Shown: positions 1 through 10,684, counted from the first letter of the stretch. The stretch is DNA of 64,000 nt from Spodoptera frugiperda (GCF_023101765.2 NC_064239.1:2914001-2978000), one strand, 5' to 3'. Made by a program: numbers and translations. The notes: generated by a model not told the origin, from the sequence alone.

Positions 1-568
1 CAAGAAAAGTACCTTCGATACATAAATAAATAGTGTTGTAAAATAAATCAAAATATTTTATTTATAGTATTGTTTATAACGATATTGTAAACTTACTAGA
101 AAGTAGGTGTGTGCAATGAACAAAGAAATAAAATACTTTGTCTTCTCCTATTCTGGATTTTGTTCGTTTTATTTTTTATTTTTTTTATTTATTTCTTTCA
201 CATATTACATTACACATATAACTTAAACTAGGCACACAATTAGACCTCTGGGGTCTGTCTTAGCATGCCATAACTATCCTATCTTATGATAAGATAGGAT
301 GACTATCCTAGCTTAAAATTAAAATAATATAACATAGTAAAAACATCATATTTAGAGTGTTCGTAAAAGTGTACAGTTGCGGTTTCATCACCTGGAGATC
401 TCAACGCCGGAAATTCAAGATGGCGACTGTTTGCATAGGAAATAACAGAAAGTAACACGACATGGATTTTACTACAGAAAATTCATTCAAGTTACACATA
501 CCTGATCATGAATAAGTAGAATAGGTACTACATAAACTAAGTAAGTGTTTTGATATTAGCGCTAATGA
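1..568. other. AT-rich intergenic DNA, nothing recognised
   Basis: No coding exon, RNA gene or clear repeat boundary is visible. A short self-complementary stretch near 276-296 (ATCCTATCTTATGATAAGAT) is the only structure seen. Confidence 0.5.
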
Positions 569-690
569 ATGACCGCGTGGCGGGTCGCGGGGGTCATGGT
601 GCGGGTCGCACCGGGTCTAGAGCGGGGCTCGAGCGGGGCTCGCGGCGGGTCATTCGCGGGTCGACGCGAAGGCTTCACGTGTTCCAAAGG
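569..690. other. GC-rich patch in AT-rich surroundings
   Basis: About 120 bases rich in CGGG and CGCG, with a short tandem unit (GAGCGGGGCTC, twice), lie in DNA that is otherwise strongly AT-rich. No open reading frame or splice signal ties it to a gene. It may be the core of a transposon like the GC-rich interior of the element at 23619-24155, or a CpG-rich regulatory patch. Confidence 0.4.
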
Positions 691-1149
691 GATTGAAGCG
701 TAACTAAACATCTTCAATCGCACGTAGATATTGCCATTCTATTTATCAATCGTAAATATTTTTAACTATAAACTCGGTCAAAGTTAATAACAAATAGAAC
801 GTCAGCAAATTAATTCTGTGAAACTGTAAATATTTTAAACGTAGTAAGTAATGTGACGTTTGAACTACGCTCTTGTTGACTGAGATACACGTTTTCACAC
901 GATTTTTTTAAAAATTAGTAGTACAGTGTTGAACTTCATAAGAAATACAAGTTACTCTTTCGTAAACCAGGAAACTATTGATCGAAATTTATGTTTATCC
1001 TAGAAAGGATAAAAAAAGACAAGAAGATATAATTTAAGATTATTGTGAGGAAACCAATCTGCCTTGAGCAAGCGTGATTAAAGCGTATTTCTTTGTACCT
1101 TCGTGATGAGACCTATTTCAGCACTGAAATTTTATAGGCTTTGATATAT
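691..1149. other. AT-rich intergenic DNA, nothing recognised
   Basis: No exon or repeat with clear ends is seen here. Confidence 0.4.
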
Positions 1150-1620
1150 AATCTGGGGGCACGGTAGTGTATAAGACGAGCCAAGCGAAGCGCAAGCGCA
1201 AGGGCACTACCTACCTTTTCTCGAAGCGCTTCGTCGTATTTTTGAACCTTCATAACTTGAGTTTGGGTTATACCAGATAAACAAAATTTTCAGGATATAA
1301 TGTCAGTGGTAGACTTAATAAACCTCTAAAGTTTCAATTGCATAGCTCTTATACTTTAGATTTTATTGATATCTAAAATACCCCGATTTCGTCACTCACT
1401 CACTCACTCACTCACTCACTCACTGATGATCAACAAAATTCTTAAGGTACTTCCTAAAGTCCTAGAAAACTGAAATTTGGTATGTAAGCTAGTATTAGTA
1501 CCCAAACAACAAAAAAATCCTAAAACTTGGAACTTTTACCCCCCAACCCCTTAAACTAGGGGGTGAAAGTTTGTTCGAGACTTCCGCAACTTTTGACGCT
1601 AGAGGTCTGAATGCGGCCGC
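1150..1620 (+). repeat. Dispersed repeat of lepidopteran type, class uncertain
   Basis: The segment opens with GGGGCACGGTAGTG and an inverted partner AGGGCACTACC about 40 bases on, carries AAGCGAAGCGCAAGCG-type runs, an internal (TCAC)n tract, and ends near GACGCTAGAGGTCTGAATG. The layout resembles a repeat I know as common in butterfly and moth introns, but I cannot assign a transposon class. It has no coding capacity. Confidence 0.45.
1392..1434. repeat. (TCAC)n microsatellite
   Basis: About ten uninterrupted tetranucleotide repeats, embedded in the dispersed repeat at 1150-1620. Confidence 0.95.
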
Positions 1621-1636
1621 GGAGGGGTTTAATTGT

Positions 1637-1815
1637 TAGTAGTTTAGTAGGTAAAGGTTTAGATACTAGTGTTTTAATTTTCATTGATAAAAAGTATTAG
1701 GATTACGTTTGCAATTTTCTTATTTTAGTAATTTAGTAGGTGAAGGTTTAGTTAGGTACTAGTGTTTTAATTTTCATTGATAAAAAGTATTAGCATTACG
1801 TTTGCAATTTTCTCA
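1637..1815. repeat. Tandem duplication, two ~88-bp units
   Basis: Two adjacent copies start at about 1637 and 1726. They share long identical blocks such as TACTAGTGTTTTAATTTTC and ATTACGTTTGCAATTTTCT, and differ by a few substitutions and a 3-base indel. This is a simple local duplication with no coding content. Confidence 0.85.
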
Positions 1816-2340
1816 CAAATTTAATTAAGAAATTCAAAGATTGAATAAGTAGGTATTTGCAATTAAGTAGTATAGGTTAGTAGGTATAATATGTCTATAG
1901 TTGTTTATGTAGGTACGACTTAGTGAGAATAATTTGATACGTAGGTCATTGTTTAATTTTCATTGTTAATAGGTTTAACTTAAGTAGTTTAGGATTACGT
2001 ACGGTTTGAATATTGTATAGTAGGTAGAAAATTACGATATTGATAGTTGTTAATCTAGTGTTAAAAATAATTGAAGAAATATACCCCAAAAAAAGAAAGA
2101 AAAAATGAGCGACAAAAAAATAGGCAACCTACAAAAAGAAATGAAATCCCACAAAAACATTTCATGTTAAATGTTGCCAAGACGAGACCATATAGCTCGC
2201 ACTGTCAAAAAGTAATCAGATCCCGTGTAGAGCCAAGTTTCTAACCCTACATGCCCAGACCTAAATCGATAAGCCCTAATTTCACACTCAAGTTACGGTA
2301 ATTGGAAATTCTACAGCCATAGCTCGTATTGCGTAGTTCG
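1816..2340. other. Non-coding; possible dispersed-repeat remnant
   Basis: AT-rich to about 2100. The part from about 2140 (TTTCATGTTAAATGTTGCC through AACCCTACATGCC) resembles a dispersed lepidopteran repeat by memory only. No ends or coding content are visible. Confidence 0.3.
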
Positions 2341-2558
2341 TAGCGAGTAGCAGAGTTTTTACGCTATAATCTCGTAGGCGTGCAAACCTTGGACGTAACT
2401 GGCGAGTCGGCCGCACGGACTTTTTGCTATTCGTCATATGGGCTTGAGCTTAAAAATCTATTCAATCTTCTAAACTCTTTCCGTGCGGCCAACTCGCCAG
2501 TTACGTCCAAGGTTTGCAAGCCTACGAGATTATAGCGTAAAAACTCTGCTACGCGCTA
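2341..2558. repeat. Long foldback element, two 79-bp inverted arms
   Basis: Left arm 2341-2419 and right arm 2480-2558 are reverse complements with only 3 mismatches in 79 positions, separated by a 60-base spacer. The arms are GC-richer than the surroundings and contain GGACGTAACTGGCGAG. This is the structure of a foldback MITE; no transposase is present. No convincing target-site duplication was found. Confidence 0.85.
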
Positions 2559-2808
2559 AAAACTCTTTCTAATGGTTGGAATGGTTTTAAGTCATGCAAC
2601 GAATAGATTAAGAACGTTTCATTGAAGACTCCAACTTTACTATTAATAAAGAAAGTCCTTCGTAAAAAGGGTCTGAGCTTTCATATAAAATACAAGTATG
2701 AGGTAAGAATGTCGCATCACAAGCCAGATGAGAACGGTGTTGCTGCTTGGCCTACTTTTTTAAAAATAGTAACGATATAAATGATATAATAACTATCGTG
2801 TATATCTA

Positions 2809-2975
2809 TATCCTCTACTAGTTTCTGTAGGCTGCGCGACGTCGCCGCGTCTGCGCACGCTGTTCATGATGAAGAGTCCCTCTGTGACTCGAAACTAGTA
2901 GAGCTTTTCTCCACTCATTTACGTATGTAACCCGTGATTTTAAGTTAATTTCGTATGTCTTACGATAGTAATTAA
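2809..2975 (+). mobile_element. MITE, family with CTACTAGTTTC/GAAACTAGTAG arms
   Basis: An inverted pair CTCTACTAGTTTC (about 2813) and GAAACTAGTAGAG (about 2891) brackets a GC-rich core containing GCGACGTCGCCGCGTCTGCG. The core and the downstream ACGTATGTAACCCG-type end recur at 14931-15051 and 47544-47755, so this is one family. Confidence 0.65.
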
Positions 2976-3354
2976 ATCATTTATATCGTTTGTATTTCTA
3001 GTTGATATAAACGATTATATTATGATGCTATTTTTTATATCACACTTAGGTAATAGTTATCACTTCTCTAGCTCGTGTATAGACCCTTGGAAAGATAATC
3101 CAGTCCTTCACACATCTAATTATAAACTGTCGATAATGATTGACGTTAGTATCACGAGCACAAATATCGGTAGGTGCATGATACTGGCCCATTAAGATGT
3201 GATAATGAGCTATTATAAACAGACGTTGTATCTATTGCTAATGATTAGCGTTTGTGTTATATAGTAATTGTGGATTAGGGCGCGTTTGATTGCATACAAA
3301 TTGTAAGCTAGAGCTTGCAATTTTATACCGGAGATGTTGGAATGATTATGTTGT
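2976..3354. other. AT-rich intergenic DNA, nothing recognised
   Basis: No exon or repeat with visible ends. Confidence 0.4.
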
Positions 3355-3489
3355 CCCGAATACTCAAACGCTACTCAATTTTAAGTTGTACTTAAATATC
3401 GTGCTATCTCTGTCATTTTATAAAAAAAATATAGTGACAGTACTACATTTGACAGCGTCTTAAAATTGAGTAGCGTTTGAGAATTCGGG
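3355..3489. mobile_element. MITE with 31-bp terminal inverted repeats
   Basis: Arms 3355-3385 and 3459-3489 (outer bases CCCGAATACTCAAACGCTAC) are reverse complements with a single mismatch. The 73-base interior is AT-rich and non-coding. Total length is 135 bp. The superfamily is not clear from the ends and no target-site duplication was certain. Confidence 0.8.
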
Positions 3490-4512
3490 CATAAGTGTGC
3501 TATTTGAAACACAAACATGTTCTTATTTATAATGATAATATTATTATATTATATTTAGTTAGTTAGGTATATTTGAACGCATATATTTTCCTCTAATAAT
3601 CTTCTGATTTATTTCATTGCGGGATCCAACATAGTTATTCATGTCCCTGAGACGCGCCGGTTTCAGTGTTCCGGTGTTTTCATGGTTGTATCTACTGTAA
3701 ATCCTGGCTTACCAGGGTTGCAGCAGTTTGGAAGGTAGTGGCGGGAATCTCTAAAACAAGTAAAAAAATATTTGAACGTCAATCTTTAAAATTATCGCCT
3801 AAACAGAGTATTAAGTCTGATAGCACAATTCCCATTTTTAACATTAAACAAAGATACACCTACAATAATCAGTGTTGTAATAAAAAAATCTTAATTCTAT
3901 TGGTCAAGGTTTAAACGCAGCACTATATAGAGTAGAGCAGCGAGTTAGTTAATCAATATCGGTTGGATTAAACTCGTTCAGTTTGGTATAAGGCAGTACG
4001 CTATCGTATCGTCGCATACAATCGCTTAATAGGACGCGTGGCAGCCGGACTCGTAATAATATCACGTTATGTGCTTAATTAATAAAATATAATTAATAGG
4101 AATTACTTGCGTTGATTTAATGATAGTATTCATGCGTAAATATCTGCTGCGTGAACTGTTTTTTAATGATGAAGTGGACTGCTCGTATTGCAATATATTA
4201 TTGGATTTTTCGAGACTGTAAACTCTTTCAAATGATAGGAATGGATGGTCTAACTTCATTATTATGAACGAAACTCACAATCCTTTTTGACAACAGTCCC
4301 TTACTGGGAAAAAAGAATCTCTACTGTATATAAAAATACTTCTTAAGCATTTATTCAGACGAGATACAGATCGTTTGGCAAAACCTTTCAAAGGAGAAAT
4401 TTCCAAATGATTTCCATTCAAAGGGATTCCGCTTTGTAAAGGGCTTTTTATCGATAAAATTTTACGGAGAAAATGTAAGTGAAAAATCGAAAATCACATA
4501 CAGTACCTTCTT
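3490..4512. other. AT-rich intergenic DNA, nothing recognised
   Basis: Two open frames of 65-82 codons in this stretch show no family features, repeats or splice context and look like chance. Confidence 0.4.
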
Positions 4513-4643
4513 GTACCCTTAGTACGAGTTTGCTTTGTCCAAAACGAAACGAAAGCGCATTCGGTGCTCTGATTGGCCGGTAGGAAAGAACAAACAATCA
4601 AAGGGCCGAACGCGCTCTCGTTTCGTTTTTGTTCAACGTAAAG
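4513..4643 (+). mobile_element. MITE, TACCCTTAGTACGAGTTTG family, copy 1 (right end lost)
   Basis: It begins GTACCCTTAGTACGAGTTTG and carries the family's inner inverted arms (AACGAAACGAAAGCGC against GCGCTCTCGTTTCGTT). The right terminal repeat seen in the copy at 27224-27381 is missing. It is non-coding. Confidence 0.7.
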
Positions 4644-5547
4644 TTAAATAAAGTTTATTGCACATAGTTTCACGTGTACCAATCACTATTTAAACTTTAA
4701 ACAATAGATAGTAGGCGCACGCGCCGCCACCAATTAGTTCAAAAGCCACGTGAACTGCGAAAACAAATGAGAATTTGACCGATCAAGTTCAACGGCTTTG
4801 TTACGACTTTCTGAGTAACACAAGATTATATTGTTATTAAAACTTTTATGTACCTACAATTACGTATATAAATAGATACATACCTTGTTTTCAATAACTT
4901 TCTTAAATACTTTCATAAACTATGTATTTATATTTTGTCTTGACCACCTTTTATGTTGTATATGATATCGGTATGTTGAACTTCGTTACAGTATTTTCAT
5001 TGGAGTCCAAGCAATGTTCTCATGAAAAGATAAGCTTATTTAAAAGAAACAGAGAGTTAGTATACGTGTATTAATTGTTCCGTGGATACGGGATCTTGAG
5101 AAAATTCATTATAATTATTCTTAGTGCATAGGCATTTATGTAGTTAAATAGCAATTAAAATGATGCACCCAATTTGTTATTTTTGAGAGCTATTAATGTA
5201 CATTTGTCTTATGAAGAAATACTAAATAATGGTTGCATAAGATGCAGTAAACGTCCAACTTGCGATTAAGTTAAAGGCCACGTTAATCGCTCCCAATAAA
5301 GGCCAGATACTAAATATATCTTATTAAGTAGGTACCTATTTTAAACACAGCATGAAAGTAGACAGATAGTCAGACAGCCAGACAGACTTATCACTGAAAA
5401 GCTGTTATCGTCGCCTTTGGACGTATTGGACATCTGCAGCTGAAGAGCCAACACATGCCTATTGTTACACCTACTGTTGTCTCTTTACATCATCCCAAGG
5501 TAGACTGGTAGAGAATGCCAAATTGGCATTTAGTCCACCTTTGTATT
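4644..5547. other. AT-rich intergenic DNA, nothing recognised
   Basis: No exon, RNA gene or repeat with clear ends is visible. Confidence 0.4.
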
Positions 5548-6172
5548 GGGTCTACCACACGTGCATGCTTGACCGCAGTTTTACTTGCGCATGCCAGCTT
5601 GTACATGAACACTGTGCGTGTAGTTGGTAAAACGGTAGCATGCGCAAACTCCAATGCTTGGCTTGATGGTTTTTAAACTTGCTTGCAATTCTGGCATGCG
5701 CAAGCTATACTTGTATAAACTTGTCTGCGCGTGTGGTTGGTAGTTCAGTGTTCAAGCCGCTCTCAGTTTAGTCGAGTGGAGTAACTGTACGCGCACGGTC
5801 GTTAAAAATGGCGGATTTACTATTGCGGATTTGTAAATAATTCCGCCAATCGCTTGGCTCATCTCTTAAATCCTTGAGTAGATGTATATGTGAATGAATT
5901 TTTCTATTCAACAGCCATTTTTTTGTCCACTTTGATCGTTTACACTTTGACTTTTGTATTTTCTTTTTTTTCACAAGCAAACACTTGAAAAATAATAGCA
6001 GAAGAAATAGTTCTTCATTGGGAACCATTGTTTCCACGCCGACGATGTCGACAAGAATGTGGCTTGTGCGTACTTAACTGTGCCGTGTGGTAGACACATC
6101 CGTGTTTAGTCTTTTCATGCGACAAGCATGTGCAATTAAAACTGTGGTCAGGCATGCACGTGTGGTAGGCGC
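5548..6172. mobile_element. PIF/Harbinger-like deletion derivative with ~43-bp terminal inverted repeats
   Basis: The left end (CTACCACACGTGCATGC from 5552) and right end (GCATGCACGTGTGGTAG, ending 6168) are inverted repeats over about 43 bp with few mismatches. Short subterminal motifs (GCATGCGCAA) recur inside. The interior carries a - strand fragment resembling the N-terminus of a PIF/Harbinger transposase (5768-6037). A TAT just outside both ends could be the 3-bp target duplication, but the exact termini are ambiguous. With no catalytic region left, it could only move using an enzyme supplied in trans. Confidence 0.7.
5768..6037 (-). pseudogene. PIF/Harbinger-like transposase N-terminal remnant
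   Basis: An 89-codon frame inside the inverted-repeat element. Its middle part (KWTKKWLLNRKIHSHIHLLK, then DLRDEPSDWRNYL) has the pattern of the conserved N-terminal block of PIF/Harbinger transposases: an aromatic/basic W-x-x-x-W-L-x-R stretch followed by L-x-D-L-R-x-E-x-P-x-x-(F/W)-x-N-(F/Y)-L. The frame then diverges and ends, and the DDE catalytic domain is absent. The assignment rests on remembered family motifs, not on a search. Confidence 0.6.
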
Positions 6173-7096
6173 ATATTTAACATAAAGTGTAAATAAATAA
6201 GAGCGGTGGCACTCACGCGTTAGCAGCGATGGAAAAACAGTTCGATTACTTTTATGAATAACTAAAATACTTTTCTGTAGGCCTACCTAGTCTGCCATTA
6301 ATTGCACATAGAAAGAAGGTCCTCTTACCCAATATGTTGTTAGTGACAATAGTTAATGACACTATTTATGTGGCAGTCTTTCTATTCTATAGGCACATTT
6401 ACAGGGTCTAGCCAAGATTAGTGCTATCTACAATAATAACTGCTTGACTGACTAGTTTTTATATAAAGTTCATAGCAACGATCTACAGTTGCACTTGCCT
6501 TGGTAAATACGTCAGGCGATGGCACATACGAGTAATAATATCTTAAACATTATACCGTATACAATGTATAGGTACATCATCTATGCCGTTTGTCTCTGTC
6601 CTTTAATTACCTCAAATTGAGGTGTATTCTATTGTTCCCAATTTTTCGTAGCTATTTTATGAGCCCCACGGGAACTTGTAGTTGAACTTACAGTCGCGAA
6701 GCGGACGCAATTTAAACCTTTGTGCTATTGCCGAAACTGCCGAACTTCGAAAAATTCTAGTTATAATACTCTGACTGACCCAAGATTGAAATCGAGGAGC
6801 TTTATTGTTTGGTATTCGTATTAGTGACTACTGGACTCATTCAGGCCGTCCTTCTTTGAATAAGAGATAATGCAAGAAGTCATAATTTAGTTATGACTAA
6901 ACATAAACACCTATCTTATAGATATTTATCGAAGGGTAAAAGTACAGAAATATTATATTTATTGTTATATTGTGGGCAATAATTGTTGATTTGATAACCA
7001 CTACATGTCAAGGGCACCTATAAATACAAAAAAAATGTAAAACATTCACTTAGTATGTTCATAATTTACTTTTTACTAAAGTGCATTTTTGCATAA
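6173..7096. other. AT-rich intergenic DNA, nothing recognised
   Basis: No exon or repeat with visible ends was found. It lies between the Harbinger relic and a dispersed repeat, upstream of the AIG1/ADTRP-like gene. Confidence 0.4.
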
Positions 7097-7365
7097 GCCG
7101 GTAAATAAACGAGCAGACGGATCACCTGATGGCAAGCAATCTCCGCTACCCATGGACACCCGAAACATCAGGAGTGTCACAAGTGCGTTGCCTTTTGGGG
7201 GTTAGGAATTTAAGGGTTGTTGGGGAATCGGAAATTTGGGTAATTGGTCCTCCGGTAACCTGATTCACATAACGAAACAAAACGCAGGCTGTTGTTTCAC
7301 GTCGGTTTTCTGTGAGGCTGTGGTATCACTCCGGGCGAGCCGGTGCCGAAGCATGATTTTTTGGG
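7097..7365 (+). repeat. Dispersed repeat family GAGCAGACGGATCACCTGATGG, copy 1
   Basis: It starts near ATAAGCCGGTAAAT and runs through CCATGGACACCCG, TTAGGAATTTAAGGGTTG, CTCCGGTAACCT and TTTCACGTCGGTTTTCTGTG. Other copies lie at 31425-31685 (+), 62735-62825 (+, partial) and 63165-63450 (-). It has no terminal inverted repeats that I can see, and its class is unknown. Confidence 0.75.
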
Positions 7366-7837
7366 ACGAAATATTTAAGCTGTGGTTTTGGCCGAGCGGT
7401 CAGGAGCGACTTTCGTGAAATATCACCTCAAATCCCAAAATGTTAATGGATTGTTCAGCTCAAGGTGGATAGAGGAGCACATGCTGTAAGAAAATTATAC
7501 CAACGTTTTCCATATTTGACATATACATATATCACATTTTCTGCAGCTTATATGTATTGCGTGAAACGAATTCAACAAGTTCTTGAAAAATAAGTACATA
7601 GTATGAAAGATTTAAAAAATTAATGAAGAACAACTTACATACCTTCAGTGAGACACAATTCTTACTTAATTATCTTCAAACGAGACATAGCAAATTGTAT
7701 GTTAATGTAATTGCTGTTGATGCATCACCATGAGCTATATATGAATTGCGGAAAGGCTCAGTGCACAAAGAATCGTCAATAAAACAGCTTGTGTTTTACA
7801 ATCTTTAAATATAAATTTATCAAAATCAGCTTTTGAT
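7366..7837. other. 5' flank of the AIG1/ADTRP-like gene
   Basis: AT-rich. An in-frame stop (TGA at 7742-7744) with no ATG between it and 7838 limits the reading frame. The promoter and transcription start were not identified; an upstream non-coding exon is possible. Confidence 0.4.
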
Positions 7838-8053
7838 ATGACAAAGGTGTTACATAATGCGTTTAGGGTAAAGTCTCTTAAGATCTGTGGATTTTCTTTA
7901 CTTAATGTTAGACTCTGGTGGTACAGTTTAGCATTCGTGCATCTTGTAGTTACAGCTGTTGTGACATTACGTATAGATGTCACTGTCGACGCTGATCCTT
8001 CAGTCAGAGCCTATGATCATGTGCGATGGAAACTCATCACCTGCTGGTTTAAT
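7838..8053 (+). CDS. AIG1/ADTRP-like gene, exon 1 (residues 1-72)
   Basis: Ends ...CWFN at a GTAAAT donor, phase 0. It holds the first hydrophobic segment (residues about 26-45) and the RWKLIT motif with candidate catalytic Thr68. Confidence 0.75.
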
Positions 8054-10684
8054 GTAAATATTGCTACATTGAGTTCTTTTGTATGTGTGTGTGACTAGTT
8101 ACTGCAACAATGCATGGTTGCAAAGCTGTTATTAGTCTTGCAGCTATAAATTTTAGTCCCTTGTTGATCTATTAGTTAGTACTCGTATCAATTATAAATT
8201 GTTCAAGTTATGTTTGCAAAGTCTCTGGTTCAAGAAATTGCTACTTGAGCTTGGGATATGATTGACTTGTAAATGTCTTCTTATTCAATGCTTTGCACAG
8301 TAAAAATTAGGCAACGGATTTTAATAAATCATTGAAAATCACGCAACCACGTTTGTTATTTATCTGGTCTAAGCCGCTTGGGTGCAGGTCGTTTCTAACA
8401 GAGTAATCTCGAATACTAATTATAATATGATTGTTGAAAATTTCATGGATTGCATTACCATTTGTTTTATCTTTCGTCATTTATAACATAACTAGGCCCT
8501 ACGTAGGGTCGAGTAACTGCCGATTTCAATCCAAAATCTTTAGATTAAGATCGATTTTTAACATTAGTTCTATAGAGTTTGTATCAAAATTGAAGATCGA
8601 TCCAAATATTTTGGATTAAGATCGGTTATTGAAATTGTAAGTATTTAATTGTTTCCTTTGCAGTTGATAGCCTTAGCATATCTTCCTCTCTGCCTGTACT
8701 GCGATTGGTGTGAGAAGCGAGAGGAACCTCCTTATGTGGCGAACCTGAGGGTGCTTCGTGACGTCATCTTTACATCCATCTTGATGCCTGCAACTACAGT
8801 GAGTTGAAGTGCCGTTTATTCCTATTAATTTTATAAAGAAAGTTTGTAAAAGGTTTTACTGTAAGCACAAATAATGATGGTTGGATATCTCGTACATACC
8901 TACTTCTTTTTCATTTTGTACTTTAAATCCATGTCTATTTTCGCAATGGTATTGAAGCTATATCACTCTTTAGTCTACCTAGAAGCAATCGGAGTAGATA
9001 TGATATCAATTTAAATGCACATTTTATTGGTATGGTTTAATGCAATCTGGTTTTAGAGAATAAGTAATACTTGCCAATAAATGATAAAAAATAGGATGTC
9101 AAAAACTCCAAGAGCTAATAAAAATGATAAGACAACATTGTGTCTTTTATTCACATTTCACCGTATTGGAGTTAGAACATTTAATTTAGCCTATTCAGAT
9201 TGCTGTTGCTTTGCCCTGGCACTTTGCCAGAATTATCTTCATTGGTCCTTAATATAGTCCCCTGGGTAGTTATTAAACCTTATCCAACATCATACTGGAA
9301 GTTCCTGAGCAAACTTAATAAAACTTTACTCTCTGACGCCAATTGTATTTGTTTGTTGTATCCAATATACAGTCCACTCTAGATAATTCAAACCTTCGAT
9401 AATTCGAACGTTTCGGTTTTTAAAAGTTATCACGAGGTCCTTAGAGCATCTCTTTATATTTCGAACTAAATCAATGCACTTTATGGACTTAGTAATTCGA
9501 ATGAAAAATCAATGCTACGTAACGTAATTACTCATTAATTCGAACTTACTGGTGGCAAACTCTCGGCAACCCGAGGTTGCTGAAAGAGAGAGACAGAAAG
9601 AAAGAAATATTGCAGAATTTGTAGTGATAAGTGTTTACATTTTGAGGCTAGTTAAAATTTCGGACTATTTGATATTTCGAACATTCGGTAATTCGAAATA
9701 TTTTAACCCCTCCAGTTTCGAATTGACGAAGGTCGACAGTAAGATCAAGCGAATATTTACTTTATTACAGTATGCCGACGTCACATTTTGGGTCACTTTC
9801 CTGTATGACCCCAGCATCATCGCGCCTCCACGAGTCTTCGAGTACATGCCGTACTGGTCGCAGCACTCCTTGCATACAGTTTCCATGGTGACCGTTATCA
9901 TGGACTTACTTCTCACTCCTCGGAAGAAACCACGGAATATAAAGCCTAGGTTTTGTTTCATGGTGGGATTTGGAACTGTTTACACTCTAATGTAAGTATT
10001 GATTAGTTAATTGCAAACGTAACTGAACATAAGTTTTTTTATTTAGCGTTGATAAGTCTGCGTTTGGCCACCAACCCGCTTACTACCAGAATGGCGAAGC
10101 GAAGATGTGGCCGAAGATGGAGCACACAGATTTAGAAAGTATTATTCACTCTGACCTTGAAAAGACCCAGGTTGTATTTCTCAGGAAAAATAGAAGCCGG
10201 CAGGTTGTTTCATTTTCTGTCTGCACAGATTAGGAACGTGGATTCAATTCGTTTCGTTCGCATCCAAGAGAAATCCATAATTTTTGGAAACAATATTAAA
10301 TGTTGGCGACTCTTTTGAAAAAGAATCGGATGATCGAATCTGAAAACTTGCTCGATATTTGCGAATTATTTTATTACGATATATTTATAATTAAGGTTTT
10401 TATTTATAACAAAAACAATTGATCAATACGATTTTCTCGAATAGATTTTACCTGCAGAATTTTATGTAGAATCTATATTTAGCAAAATAAATTATTTTCT
10501 TTGCAGGGTGTATGTGAGCTATCTCCAGGGCGAGCCAGTGTACGAGTTCCTAAAAACAGCTAGTGATAGTATATTCCTGTCACTATACTTAATTTTCCTT
10601 ATAATATCAACCCCCAGCTTCTATGCAGGAGCTGCGGACTACCTAGCGGGTTTACCGGGGCTCCGGCTCGACGGGCAGGAGTAG
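7838..10684 (+). CDS. AIG1/ADTRP (FAR-17a) family multi-pass membrane protein, four coding exons, C-terminus altered by a SINE
   Basis: Joining 7838-8053, 8664-8798, 9771-9991 and 10507 onward gives one frame with consensus GT/AG borders (phases 0, 0, 2). The family includes human AIG1 and ADTRP, membrane hydrolases of fatty-acid esters of hydroxy fatty acids that use a Thr and a His in the membrane. Here the matching residues appear to be Thr68 in RWKLIT and His152 in QHSLHT; other family-like stretches are LRVLRDVIFTS and FWVTFLYD. Several hydrophobic segments fit five or so membrane spans. In this sequence a SINE (10628-10790) sits after codon 231 and gives a stop at 10682-10684 after 18 foreign residues (249 in total). 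Removing the SINE and one target duplication restores the native end, QWFIIDYVWGHKGKKNKKLK and a final KMK, with stop at 10872-10874 (254 residues). The start at 7838 is the first ATG after an in-frame stop. Confidence 0.82.
8054..8663. other. Intron 1 of the AIG1/ADTRP-like gene
   Basis: AT-rich intron sequence with no repeat recognised. A tandem-like GATCGAT(C)/TTTAGATTAAGATCGATTTT motif near 8540-8630 is the only pattern noted. Confidence 0.6.
8664..8798 (+). CDS. AIG1/ADTRP-like gene, exon 2 (residues 73-117)
   Basis: Acceptor TTTCCTTTGCAG, donor GTGAGT, phase 0 at both ends. It encodes a membrane segment (LIALAYLPLCLYC) and the family-like LRVLRDVIFTSILMP block. Confidence 0.85.
8799..9369. 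other. 5' part of intron 2 of the AIG1/ADTRP-like gene
   Basis: AT-rich intron with no exon or repeat ends seen. Confidence 0.5.
9370..9715 (+). repeat. AATTCGAAC-rich repeat, pogo/Tigger-like MITE remnant (tentative)
   Basis: Begins ACAGTCCACTCTAGATAATTC next to a TA, and is full of AATTCGAA motifs on both strands (about 9392, 9491, 9537, 9692, 9718). That start and those motifs resemble Tc1/mariner pogo-type elements; the right terminus is not clear. It lies in intron 2, ending about 50 bases before the exon 3 acceptor. Confidence 0.45.
9771..9991 (+). CDS. AIG1/ADTRP-like gene, exon 3 (residues 118-190)
   Basis: Acceptor TTTATTACAG, donor GTAAGT after two bases of a codon. It contains FWVTFLYD and the QHSLHT motif; the second His (residue 152) aligns with the family's catalytic His. 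Confidence 0.88.
9992..10506. other. Intron 3 of the AIG1/ADTRP-like gene
   Basis: AT-rich intron with consensus ends (GTAAGT...TTTGCAG). Nothing else is recognised inside. Confidence 0.6.
10507..10684 (+). CDS. AIG1/ADTRP-like gene, exon 4 as it reads now (SINE-derived end)
   Basis: Acceptor TTGCAG. Host codons run to GCA at 10625-10627 (residue 231). The frame then enters the SINE, adds GAADYLAGLPGLRLDGQE and stops at TAG 10682-10684. The host remainder of the exon is displaced to 10803-10874. Confidence 0.8.

Noticed and set aside
9552..9995. 147-codon open frame as a stand-alone gene
   Set aside because: Its second half is exon 3 of the AIG1/ADTRP-like gene read through the acceptor; the first half is intron and repeat.
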